This document shows positions 44,199 to 51,891 of a stretch of 64,000 bases of DNA, one piece after another. The notes beneath the pieces were generated by a model, which was not told the DNA's origin, did no database searches, and saw only the letters and a program-made list of their open reading frames with translations. Source of the DNA: Xanthomonas hortorum (GTDB taxonomy: Bacteria > Pseudomonadota > Gammaproteobacteria > Xanthomonadales > Xanthomonadaceae); the NCBI RefSeq assembly GCF_024339125.1, contig NZ_CP101417.1, positions 5,379,373 to 5,443,372 on the forward strand, given 5' to 3'. Each line of letters begins with the position of its first letter. The stretch's first letter is position 1. A program made the translations under genes and the position numbers.

Positions 44199-44822
44199 AT
44201 GAGCGACTTCATCGTCGGCCTCACTGGCGGCATCGCGTCCGGCAAGAGCGCCCTGGCCGCTGAGTTTGAGAAGCTGGGCGTGCCGGTGATTGATGCCGAT
44301 GTGGTTGCGCGGCAGGTGGTGGCGCCTGGTCTCATCCTCGACACCATTGCGGAACGCTTTGGTCCAGGCATCTTGTTGCCGGATGGCACGCTGGATCGGC
44401 AAGCCTTACGCAAAATCGTCTTCGCGGACCCAGCCGAGCGGAAAGCGCTCGAAGCGATCACCCATCCTGCCATTCGCACCGAGTTGCAGCGCGCGGCGAA
44501 AGCGGCCAATCACCCCTACGCTATCGTGGCGATCCCCTTGCTCGCCGAAGCAGGAGCCCGGGCGACCTATCCCTGGCTCGACCGCATCCTGGTCGTCGAT
44601 GTACCGGTTGCGCTTCAACACGCCCGCCTGATGCAACGCGACGGCAGTACGTCAGCCCTTGCCGATCAGATGATTGCAGCACAAAGCTCTCGCGCACAAC
44701 GGCTGGCCATTGCCGATGATGTAGCACGCAATGAAGGCAATACGGACCAGTTGGCGCAACACGCGCAACGGCTGGATGCGACTTACAGAGCGGCGCTTCA
44801 AACCCATCGAATCGAGAACTAA
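44199..44822 (+). CDS. coaE: Dephospho-CoA kinase
   Basis: A 207-residue P-loop kinase for the last step of CoA synthesis. Walker A is VGLTGGIASGKSALA at residues 6-20, then GVPVIDADVVARQVV, HPAIRTEL and VVDVPVALQHARLMQRDG. It is the last gene of pilC-pilD-coaE, a gene order common in gammaproteobacteria. The remaining 139 bp to the insertion sequence contain no gene. Confidence 0.95.
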   Translation: MSDFIVGLTGGIASGKSALAAEFEKLGVPVIDADVVARQVVAPGLILDTIAERFGPGILLPDGTLDRQALRKIVFADPAERKALEAITHPAIRTELQRAAKAANHPYAIVAIPLLAEAGARATYPWLDRILVVDVPVALQHARLMQRDGSTSALADQMIAAQSSRAQRLAIADDVARNEGNTDQLAQHAQRLDATYRAALQTHRIEN

Positions 44823-44961
44823 CGTTTGATACTCCCGTATGCGATATGCGCCACGGCCGAACGGCCACCATCACATCGGTAAAAAATGGTTTGGATGCAA
44901 TGCATGGAATCCACTATTCCTGCACAGCAGGCCTGCCAGTACATGTGGCATGCGCCACTAA

Positions 44962-46120
44962 GGAACCTCTGAACAACGCACCACAGATACGCGACACTAC
45001 CCGCCTGATGTTGAGGAGTGATCCATGCAACTGACGTTCGGTGACGCTGAGGGCCTGGGCAAGCGCAAGCAGACCCGGCGCGAGATCTTTCTGGCCGAGA
45101 TGGAGCAGGTGGTTCCGTGGCAGCAACTGCTCGGTCTGATCGCGCCGCACTATCCGGTATCGGGCCGGCCAGGTCGGCAGCCGTACGCACTGGCGACGAT
45201 GTTGCGGATTCATCTGCTGCAGCAGTGGTATGCGCTGAGCGATCCGGCGATGGAAGAAGCACTGCACGAGATCCCGACCTTGCGGCGGTTTGCCCAGCTC
45301 GGTGGCTTGGACAACGTTCCGGACGAGACCACGATTCTCAACTTTCGGCGCCTGCTGGAGACCCATGGCCTTGCCGCGCGGATGCTGGAAGCGGTCAACG
45401 CGCATCTGGCGCGCAAGGGCCAGAGCCTGCGGTCGGGCACGATCGTCGATGCGACGCTGATCGCGGCGCCCAGTTCGACCAAGAATGCCGACAACGCGCG
45501 CGACCCTGAGATGCATCAGACCAAGAAGGGCAATCAGTGGTATTTCGGGATGAAGGCGCACATCGGCGTGGATGAATTTTCCGGGTTGGTGCACCACGTC
45601 CATTGCACAGCCGCCAACGTCGCCGATGTCACGGTGATGCACACGTTGCTGCATGGCAAAGAAGACAGCGTGTTCGGCGATAGCGGCTACACCGGTGCGG
45701 ACAAACGCGAAGAACTGCAGGCCTGCAAGGCTGCATTCTTCATCGCCGCCAGGCCCTCGACGATGCAAGCCCTCGGCAACAAACGCGAGCGTGCTCGGGA
45801 AAGACGTTGGGAACACTTCAAGGCCAGCGTGCGCGCGAAGGTGGAGCATCCATTCCGGGTGATCAAGCGCCAGTTCGGCTACACCAAGGTCCGCTATCGC
45901 GGCCTGGCCAAGAACACCGCGCAGGTGCTGACCTTGTTTGCGCTATCGAACCTGTGGATGAAGCGAAAGCAGTTACTGCCGACGATGGGGAGCGTGCGCC
46001 TGTAACCCGGGCAACACCCTGCAAACGCGCCGGAAACGGCAAAAAAATCGAGGATCTGAGCGCCGTCAGCCTGGTCGATGTGGTTAGGCTCATCCTCCGA
46101 TGCCGTTGATCAGACCATCC
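44962..46120 (+). mobile_element. IS5-family (IS5 group) insertion sequence, copy 1
   Basis: 1159 bp, flanked by a CTAA target duplication (44958-44961 and 46121-46124). Terminal inverted repeats are GGAACCTCTGAACAACG and GGATGGTCTGATCAACG (13 of 17 match). It encodes one transposase. Element size, protein and the CTAR-type target fit the IS5 subgroup; it may be IS1478 or a relative, but the name needs an ISfinder check. Confidence 0.93.
45025..46005 (+). CDS. IS5-group transposase (copy 1)
   Basis: A 326-residue DDE transposase, the same length as the E. coli IS5 protein and clearly similar to it (QLTFGDAEGLGKRKQTRREI; PSSTKNADNARDPEMHQTKK). The DDE residues are in GTIVDATLI, DSVFGDSGYTGADKR and RAKVEHPFRVIKRQFGYTK. 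The gene is complete. It differs from copies 2 and 3 at residue 323 (Ser rather than Asn). GAGGAGTG precedes the ATG. Its 3' end points toward the SymE-like module. Confidence 0.95.
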   Translation: MQLTFGDAEGLGKRKQTRREIFLAEMEQVVPWQQLLGLIAPHYPVSGRPGRQPYALATMLRIHLLQQWYALSDPAMEEALHEIPTLRRFAQLGGLDNVPDETTILNFRRLLETHGLAARMLEAVNAHLARKGQSLRSGTIVDATLIAAPSSTKNADNARDPEMHQTKKGNQWYFGMKAHIGVDEFSGLVHHVHCTAANVADVTVMHTLLHGKEDSVFGDSGYTGADKREELQACKAAFFIAARPSTMQALGNKRERARERRWEHFKASVRAKVEHPFRVIKRQFGYTKVRYRGLAKNTAQVLTLFALSNLWMKRKQLLPTMGSVRL

Positions 46121-46254
46121 CTAACAGCGTGATGCATTCGAATGCCGAATCAGGAAAGTCACCTTTCGCCTGATTTACTTCTCTGCAATTGACATCGCAA
46201 GCAACCAGTAGCAACCTCTGCCTCAAGGAGCGTAGAAACTCCTCTCATAGCGGT

Positions 46255-46284
46255 ACCCACCTCCGTCAAACTGGTGGGTTTTTT
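46255..46284 (+). terminator. Terminator-like hairpin at the head of the SymE leader
   Basis: ACCCACC / GGTGGGT stem with an 11-nt loop, followed by TTTTTT. It could end transcription leaving the insertion sequence or act as an attenuator in the leader of the SymE-like gene. It is 130 bp after the insertion sequence. Confidence 0.7.
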
Positions 46285-46286
46285 GT

Positions 46287-46420
46287 GCCTGTTCGCAGGC
46301 GCAAGCCGACGCGATGCCTGCGTCGGGAGGGCGGCTAATACAACACTCCTCCGGGAGGAATACGCCCGCCGGCTATGAGCGGTTTCTAACCTCCCGACAT
46401 CCCGTCGCCAGCCGGCGACG
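46287..46420 (+). ncRNA. Multi-hairpin structured leader RNA upstream of the SymE-like gene
   Basis: Consecutive perfect hairpins are seen: GCCTG-TTCG-CAGGC (46287-46300); CCGACGC / GCGTCGG (46306-46326); a small CCTC / GAGG hairpin near 46350; CGTCGCC-AGCC-GGCGACG (46403-46420). In addition GTCGGGAGG (46322-46330) is exactly complementary to CCTCCCGAC (46390-46398), which would compete with the second hairpin. No protein fits. It may be a regulatory RNA for the SymE-like toxin; a likeness to phage C4-type antisense RNA is only a suspicion. Confidence 0.5.
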
Positions 46421-46448
46421 GTGCCTGTTCTTCGAAGGAGGCGTTGTC

Positions 46449-46520
46449 ATGGCAAGTGTATCGATAGTGCAGATGGGTGGGCGGCGTCGCCCCATGGGGC
46501 TGGCGGAGGTGAGGCGATGA
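46449..46520 (+). CDS. 23-codon leader ORF coupled to the SymE-like gene
   Basis: A short ORF (MASVSIVQMGGRRRPMG followed by LAEVRR) with a strong AAGGAGG ribosome-binding site. Its TGA overlaps the ATG of the SymE-like gene (ATGA). The second gene's GGAGGTGA ribosome-binding site lies inside it, so its translation probably controls access to that site. The peptide is basic and is not recognised. A longer in-frame version starting at 46314 would run through the structured RNA and is unlikely. Confidence 0.55.
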   Translation: MASVSIVQMGGRRRPMGLAEVRR

Positions 46521-46909
46521 GCCGGGCGCGGTCTCCAACCTCAAAGCGGTCCAAGCCGGATGCCAAACGCACCGCTACCGCCAAGCCGCCTGAGCGCGCG
46601 ATCGATGCACAGCCCGTGCGGTTGGTGCCCTCGCCCACGTTCGATGTGGACAACCTCGACTTCGACCATCGCCCCAAGCGCCGCGTGGACGATCTGCCGC
46701 CGCGCCCGCCGCGTAAGGCGCGCACGCCCACGCGCTGTACGGTGGGTTATGCGTTCTACGAGGCCGAACCCGGCCGGCCGCACAGCCAGCGGATTCCCAG
46801 CGTGCGCTTGCGTGGGCTGTGGCTGGAGCAGTTGGGGTTTGCGGTTGGCTGTAAGCTGCACATCACTGCGCGCGAGGGCGAGTTGGTGGTGACGGTGGTA
46901 GAGCGCTGA
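46517..46909 (+). CDS. SymE-family type I toxin-like protein
   Basis: A 130-residue protein. The last 50 residues match the SymE/AbrB-like fold: IPSVRLRGLWLEQLGFAVGC then KLHITAREGELVVTVVE, where SymE has the same LxxGRWLxxAGFxxGxxVxVxxxxGxLVI pattern. E. coli SymE is an SOS-induced RNA-binding toxin. The N-terminal 75 residues are a Pro/Arg/Lys-rich extension. GGAGGTGA lies directly before the ATG, which overlaps the leader ORF stop. Function as a toxin is inferred. Confidence 0.75.
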   Translation: MSRARSPTSKRSKPDAKRTATAKPPERAIDAQPVRLVPSPTFDVDNLDFDHRPKRRVDDLPPRPPRKARTPTRCTVGYAFYEAEPGRPHSQRIPSVRLRGLWLEQLGFAVGCKLHITAREGELVVTVVER

Positions 46910-46975
46910 GCTGTGTTTTGGGTGCGGCAGTGCCTGGATGCTCTGCCGTGGGGAGGGCCTTATGTGTCAAGCCCT

Positions 46976-46996
46976 CGCGCACGAGTGCGCTCCTAC
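46976..46996. repeat. Single GTAG-type REP half-site
   Basis: CGCGCACGAGTGCGCTCCTAC is one arm of the GTAG-headed REP family seen at 21894 and 22043, here without its partner. It lies between the convergent SymE-like and colS genes. Confidence 0.7.
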
Positions 46997-47014
46997 AAAA
47001 GCGCGGGTGGTTGG

Positions 47015-48349
47015 TTAGCGATGGAAGGCCAGTGTTGCGATGACGCCGCGCTCCTGGCCAGGGCGCACGCTGACGCGCCAGCCGTACAAGTCGCACAGCC
47101 GGCTGACGATCGACAGGCCGATGCCGCCGCCTTGCGAGTGGCCGGCGTGGGTGCCGCGGTAGCCGCGTTGGAACAGTTTGGCGGCATCCTCTTCGCTCAG
47201 GCCGGGGCCGGAGTCGATCACCTCTACTGCATCGCTTAGCACGCGCACACGCACCTGGCCGTCCTGGGTGTACTTGACCGCGTTGCCGATCAGGTTGCCT
47301 AGCGCCACCGACAAGGCGGATTCGGGCGCATCGATGACCAGGTCGCGTTCGCCTTCCAGCAGCAGTTCCAGCGGTTTGCCGCCGAGTTGGGCGCGGTGCG
47401 CGTCGATCAGTTGTTCGGCCACCTTGGCGACATTGCTGCTGCCCTGCCCGCGTTCGTTGCGCGAGAGCAGCAGCAGCGAGCCGATCAGGTCGCTGCACTG
47501 CAGTTCGGCGCGCTGGATGCGCTGCAGGCGTTGCAACATCTTTTCGTCGAGATTGGGTTTGCTGAGCAGCAGTTCGGTGGCGCCGCGAATCACCGCCAGC
47601 GGAGTACGCAGTTCGTGGCTGACGTCGGCGTTGAATTCGCGGTCGCGCTGCACTACTTCGGTGAGGCGGGCCGAGTAATCGTCCAGGGCTTCTGCAAGCT
47701 GACCCACTTCGTCATCGGGGAAATGCGCGGCCAGCGGCTTGGGCTCGCTGGTGCCGCCTCGGTAGGCACGCAGCCGCGCGGCCAGATCGGACACCGGGCG
47801 CATCACCTTGGACGCAGACCACCAGCCGATCACCAACGAAAACCCGCTGAAAACAAGCACCGAGAGCATCAGCGTGCGCTTGAGCTGGATCTCGCCCTTG
47901 AGGGTCTGGGTCATGTCGTAGGCGAGGAAGAACCACTCGCTCGGCGTCTTGCGTACGGCCAGTTTGTACGAATACGCGTTGCCGCCCTCGTCCACCCCGG
48001 AGATGGTGTGGATGCCGTCGGGCAGCTGGTACCACTCGGGCTGCTCCAGGCGCAGCGCTTCGAATTTGTCGCTTTTGACCACCCGCCCACGCATCTGCTG
48101 TACCGGCAGATCGGGGTTACGCAACGGGTCGGAATAGAACCGCTGCGCGAAGGCATCGATATTGCGGTTCATCACGTCTTCGACCAACTGGTTTTCCACG
48201 CGCGAACGCGCCCAGTTGGTGGCGAAGGCGAACAGTGTGGTCAGGCAAAAGCCCAACAGCACGAACGACAGGATGATGCGGCTGCGCAGGCGCCGCCGGT
48301 AGCGGCCACGCCTGCGGGCGGGCCGCGCGCCGTTATTGCTTTCAGGCAT
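47015..48349 (-). CDS. colS: Sensor histidine kinase, ColS-like
   Basis: A 444-residue kinase. Membrane spans at about 25-44 and 159-178 enclose a periplasmic domain of about 115 residues that contains an ExxE (EQPE, residues 102-105), like the metal-binding ExxE of Pseudomonas ColS. HAMP follows, then the H-box NADVSHELRTPLAVIRGA with His246, GNLIGNAVKYTQDG (N box) and IDSGPGLSEED, GGGIGLSIVSRL (G boxes). The start overlaps the response-regulator stop by 8 bp. The ColS name rests mainly on the strongly ColR-like partner. Confidence 0.75.
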   Translation of the reverse strand: MPESNNGARPARRRGRYRRRLRSRIILSFVLLGFCLTTLFAFATNWARSRVENQLVEDVMNRNIDAFAQRFYSDPLRNPDLPVQQMRGRVVKSDKFEALRLEQPEWYQLPDGIHTISGVDEGGNAYSYKLAVRKTPSEWFFLAYDMTQTLKGEIQLKRTLMLSVLVFSGFSLVIGWWSASKVMRPVSDLAARLRAYRGGTSEPKPLAAHFPDDEVGQLAEALDDYSARLTEVVQRDREFNADVSHELRTPLAVIRGATELLLSKPNLDEKMLQRLQRIQRAELQCSDLIGSLLLLSRNERGQGSSNVAKVAEQLIDAHRAQLGGKPLELLLEGERDLVIDAPESALSVALGNLIGNAVKYTQDGQVRVRVLSDAVEVIDSGPGLSEEDAAKLFQRGYRGTHAGHSQGGGIGLSIVSRLCDLYGWRVSVRPGQERGVIATLAFHR

Positions 48350-49019
48350 CGGGCGAGGCGATGCGGTAACCGATGCCGTGACGGGTCTGGATCATCGGCA
48401 CGTCGAACGGCTTGTCAACCACCGCGCGCAGGCCATGGATATGCACACGCAGCGAATCCGAATCGGGCAGTTCTTCGCCCCAAACGCGGGTTTCCAGCTC
48501 CTGCCGCGTGACCACAGCCGGCGAAGCCTCCATAAGCGACTGCAGGATCTTCAGCGCAGTGGGGTTGAGCTGCAGCAGCTTGCCGCGGCGACGCACTTCC
48601 AGCGTGTCCAGGTTGTATTCCAGATCACCGGTTTCCAGCACGCGGGTGTGCACGCCCTTGCCACGGCGCGACAACGCGTTGAGCCGCACTTCCACTTCCT
48701 GCAGCGCGAACGGCTTGATCAGATAGTCGTCGGCGCCGGAATCGAAGCCGGCCAATTTGTTGTCCAGCGAATCGCGCGCGGTGAGCATCAGCACCGGCGT
48801 CTGCTTGCGCGCTTCGTTGCGCAGCTTGCGACACACCTCGATGCCATCCATGCCGGGCAGGTTGAGGTCGAGCACGATGGCGTCGAACTCGTGCACCACG
48901 GCCAGATGCAGGCCGGTGACGCCGTCAGCGGCGAAATCCACCGTGTGGCCGCGGTCTTCCAGATAGTCGCCAAGATTGGCGGCGATGTCGCTGTTGTCTT
49001 CAATTACTAGAATGCGCAC
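48342..49019 (-). CDS. colR: OmpR-family response regulator, ColR-like
   Basis: A 225-residue regulator. The receiver has the acidic pair in VIEDNSD, phospho-acceptor Asp51 (AIVLDLNLPGMDG), Thr in MLTARD and Lys in DDYLIKPFAL. The winged-helix DNA-binding domain contains LNPTALKILQSLMEASP, DSDSLRVHIHGLRAVVDKPF and THGIGYR-like TRHGIGYRIA. Recalled Pseudomonas ColR is similar along its length (MRILxxEDNxDIxANLxDYL). ColRS controls membrane integrity, metal tolerance and virulence in xanthomonads. It is the first gene of the pair. Confidence 0.8.
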   Translation of the reverse strand: MRILVIEDNSDIAANLGDYLEDRGHTVDFAADGVTGLHLAVVHEFDAIVLDLNLPGMDGIEVCRKLRNEARKQTPVLMLTARDSLDNKLAGFDSGADDYLIKPFALQEVEVRLNALSRRGKGVHTRVLETGDLEYNLDTLEVRRRGKLLQLNPTALKILQSLMEASPAVVTRQELETRVWGEELPDSDSLRVHIHGLRAVVDKPFDVPMIQTRHGIGYRIASPDA

Positions 49020-49217
49020 TGGAACCTCATTGTTGGGTCGTGTACCCGGCTGCGTGTGGCAAGGTGCCGTTGCAGCCGCGCTGTCGTCTTGGTTGTTTCA
49101 GCAGTTGGCGCCATTCGGCCGCCGAACGTACTGCGTGATGCTCAGCGTTGCTGGTCGTTCCGTCGCTGATTGAGTAAGGAAATGTAGACGTGAACCCCAA
49201 TCCCGGCAAGCCATCAC

Positions 49218-49250
49218 AAAAAGGCCCAGGTGCCGCTAAGCACCCGGGCC
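49218..49250 (-). terminator. Rho-independent terminator of rimK
   Basis: An 11-bp stem GGCCCAGGTGC / GCACCCGGGCC (one G-T pair) with loop CGCTAA; on the minus strand TTTTT (49218-49222) follows. It lies between rimK and colR, both on the minus strand, so colSR must have its own promoter in 49020-49217. Confidence 0.8.
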
Positions 49251-49363
49251 AAAAATGCATCCCGATCACCGTCACTGCCGAGAGCGGAGCTACGGTCGGG
49301 AGAGGCTAGCGGGGCAAGGATTAGGGTTTCGTTATTTTTTTGATAAAAATGTTAAATCACCGA

Positions 49364-50239
49364 TCAACGGGCCGTCTGCTCCAGGTGCTCGATGATTGCG
49401 GCGGCCACATCCACGCCACAGACGCCTTCCACGCCTTCCAGGCCAGGGGTGGAATTGACCTCCAGCACCAGCGGGCCGCGGTTGGAGCGGATCAGATCCA
49501 CCCCGGCCACCGCCAAGCCCAGCGCGCGCGCCGAGCACACCGCCACCTCCTGCTCCTGCGGGGTGGCTTCGGCCACGGCGGCGGTGCCGCCCAGGTGCAG
49601 GTTGGAGCGGAAGTCGCCTTCGGCGGCCTGGCGACGCATGGAGGCGACCACCCGGTCGCCGACCACGAAGCAGCGCAGGTCGGCGCCCTCGGCCTCGCCG
49701 ATGAATTCCTGCACGATGAAGTTGGCATACAGCCCACGCAAGGCTTCGACTACGCCGCGCGAGGCGCTGGCCTTCTCGGTAAGGATCACCCCGGCGCCCT
49801 GGGTGCCCTCGTTCAACTTCACCACATGCGGCGGCGGGCCGAGCATGGAGAGCAGGTCCTGGGTGTCGTCCGGGTTGTCGCCGAACACCGTCACCGGCAT
49901 ATCGATGCCCTGGGCGGCCAGCAGCTGATGCGCGCGCAACTTGTCGCGCGAGCGCAGGATGGCGTCGGAGGGATTGGGCGTGTAGCTGCCCATGAATTCG
50001 AGCTGGCGCAACACCGCAGTGGCATAGCGCGTGACCGAGGCGCCGATGCGCGGGATCACTGCGTCGAATCCGGTGATCGGCTTGCCCTTGTAGTGCAGGC
50101 TGAAACCATCGGCGGCGATACGCATGTAGCAGCGCAGCGGGTCGAGGATGCGCACCGTGTGCCCACGCTTGCGCCCGGCCTCGATGAGACGGCGGGTCGA
50201 ATACAGTTTGCTGTTGCGGGAAAGGATGGCGATTTTCAT
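49364..50239 (-). CDS. rimK: RimK: ribosomal protein S6 L-glutamate ligase
   Basis: A 291-residue ATP-grasp ligase that adds glutamates to the C-terminus of ribosomal protein S6. The start is set at [20 protein letters not shown], the family opening. Conserved segments are [20 protein letters not shown], the ATP-grasp lysine [35 protein letters not shown], and the metal-binding [14 protein letters not shown]. It is a single gene; its upstream side is bounded by insertion sequence copy 2 about 270 bp away, with no gene in between. Confidence 0.9.
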   Translation of the reverse strand: MKIAILSRNSKLYSTRRLIEAGRKRGHTVRILDPLRCYMRIAADGFSLHYKGKPITGFDAVIPRIGASVTRYATAVLRQLEFMGSYTPNPSDAILRSRDKLRAHQLLAAQGIDMPVTVFGDNPDDTQDLLSMLGPPPHVVKLNEGTQGAGVILTEKASASRGVVEALRGLYANFIVQEFIGEAEGADLRCFVVGDRVVASMRRQAAEGDFRSNLHLGGTAAVAEATPQEQEVAVCSARALGLAVAGVDLIRSNRGPLVLEVNSTPGLEGVEGVCGVDVAAAIIEHLEQTAR

Positions 50240-50510
50240 CGCGGAGGGTGCGCGGCGCGGCCTGGACATGGTCGGAGTCTAGTGACGAAGTGACCCAAGT
50301 CCGTACGTCTGCCGGTCGATCGCGCGTGCGGGCTGTAACCCTGCCCTGCACGCTTCGATCCAACTGGTGTGCGACGGCCCCGAGGAGGGAAAGGCGAAAG
50401 CTGCTCGGCAACGCTATTGAAGCGACGCGGGTGTTGCGCAACCTCAGTGGCCTGGATGCTAGCAGGGCGGCCGCGCGGCGCTCAAGCAATGCGCACATGC
50501 GTTGCGCTAG

Positions 50511-51669
50511 GGATGGTCTGATCAACGGCATCGGAGGATGAGCCTAACCACATCGACCAGGCTGACGGCGCTCAGATCCTCGATTTTTTTGCCGTTTCCG
50601 GCGCGTTTGCAGGGTGTTGCCCGGGTTACAGGCGCACGTTCCCCATCGTCGGCAGTAACTGCTTTCGCTTCATCCACAGGTTCGATAGCGCAAACAAGGT
50701 CAGCACCTGCGCGGTGTTCTTGGCCAGGCCGCGATAGCGGACCTTGGTGTAGCCGAACTGGCGCTTGATCACCCGGAATGGATGCTCCACCTTCGCGCGC
50801 ACACTGGCCTTGAAGTGTTCCCAACGTCTTTCCCGAGCACGCTCGCGTTTGTTGCCGAGGGCTTGCATCGTCGAGGGCCTGGCGGCGATGAAGAATGCAG
50901 CCTTGCAGGCCTGCAGTTCTTCGCGTTTGTCCGCACCGGTGTAGCCGCTATCGCCGAACACGCTGTCTTCTTTGCCATGCAGCAACGTGTGCATCACCGT
51001 GACATCGGCGACGTTGGCGGCTGTGCAATGGACGTGGTGCACCAACCCGGAAAATTCATCCACGCCGATGTGCGCCTTCATCCCGAAATACCACTGATTG
51101 CCCTTCTTGGTCTGATGCATCTCAGGGTCGCGCGCGTTGTCGGCATTCTTGGTCGAACTGGGCGCCGCGATCAGCGTCGCATCGACGATCGTGCCCGACC
51201 GCAGGCTCTGGCCCTTGCGCGCCAGATGCGCGTTGACCGCTTCCAGCATCCGCGCGGCAAGGCCATGGGTCTCCAGCAGGCGCCGAAAGTTGAGAATCGT
51301 GGTCTCGTCCGGAACGTTGTCCAAGCCACCGAGCTGGGCAAACCGCCGCAAGGTCGGGATCTCGTGCAGTGCTTCTTCCATCGCCGGATCGCTCAGCGCA
51401 TACCACTGCTGCAGCAGATGAATCCGCAACATCGTCGCCAGTGCGTACGGCTGCCGACCTGGCCGGCCCGATACCGGATAGTGCGGCGCGATCAGACCGA
51501 GCAGTTGCTGCCACGGAACCACCTGCTCCATCTCGGCCAGAAAGATCTCGCGCCGGGTCTGCTTGCGCTTGCCCAGGCCCTCAGCGTCACCGAACGTCAG
51601 TTGCATGGATCACTCCTCAACATCAGGCGGGTAGTGTCGCGTATCTGTGGTGCGTTGTTCAGAGGTTCC
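50511..51669 (-). mobile_element. IS5-family (IS5 group) insertion sequence, copy 2
   Basis: 1159 bp in reverse orientation, with CTAG target duplication (50507-50510 and 51670-51673) and the same terminal repeats as copy 1. It lies 222 bp upstream of glgX, with its transposase pointing away from glgX and toward rimK. Confidence 0.93.
50626..51606 (-). CDS. IS5-group transposase (copy 2)
   Basis: A complete 326-residue DDE transposase, identical in protein to copy 3 and differing from copy 1 at residue 323. One silent C-to-T change (AGC to AGT, serine in the ASVRAKVEH segment) distinguishes it from the other copies. Catalytic positions are as in copy 1. Confidence 0.95.
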   Translation of the reverse strand: MQLTFGDAEGLGKRKQTRREIFLAEMEQVVPWQQLLGLIAPHYPVSGRPGRQPYALATMLRIHLLQQWYALSDPAMEEALHEIPTLRRFAQLGGLDNVPDETTILNFRRLLETHGLAARMLEAVNAHLARKGQSLRSGTIVDATLIAAPSSTKNADNARDPEMHQTKKGNQWYFGMKAHIGVDEFSGLVHHVHCTAANVADVTVMHTLLHGKEDSVFGDSGYTGADKREELQACKAAFFIAARPSTMQALGNKRERARERRWEHFKASVRAKVEHPFRVIKRQFGYTKVRYRGLAKNTAQVLTLFALSNLWMKRKQLLPTMGNVRL

Positions 51670-51891
51670 CTAGATGCTGCGCGCATGCACCTTATCTGTG
51701 CCTATGTCTGTGCCGAATGCGCCAACCAGCACCGACGCCAGTGCTGCTCGACCCAGTCGGCACAGCGTTGCGTGGGCACGCCCACGTCCAGCCGCGCTGC
51801 GCAGTGAATAAGGCGAGCGCAGCGGCTGCCGCATGCTGCCCTCACGCCGCCCCGCTGTGGCCGTGACGCGTTTTGCACAGGCAAAACCGCA

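Noticed and set aside
46314..46520. 68-codon version of the SymE leader ORF
   Set aside because: It would translate through the multi-hairpin region; the strong AAGGAGG sits before ATG 46449, so the 23-codon form is preferred.
44962..51669. Composite transposon formed by insertion sequence copies 1 and 2
   Set aside because: Each copy has its own matching 4-bp duplication (CTAA and CTAG), showing independent single insertions; the genes between them (colSR, rimK) look like core genes.
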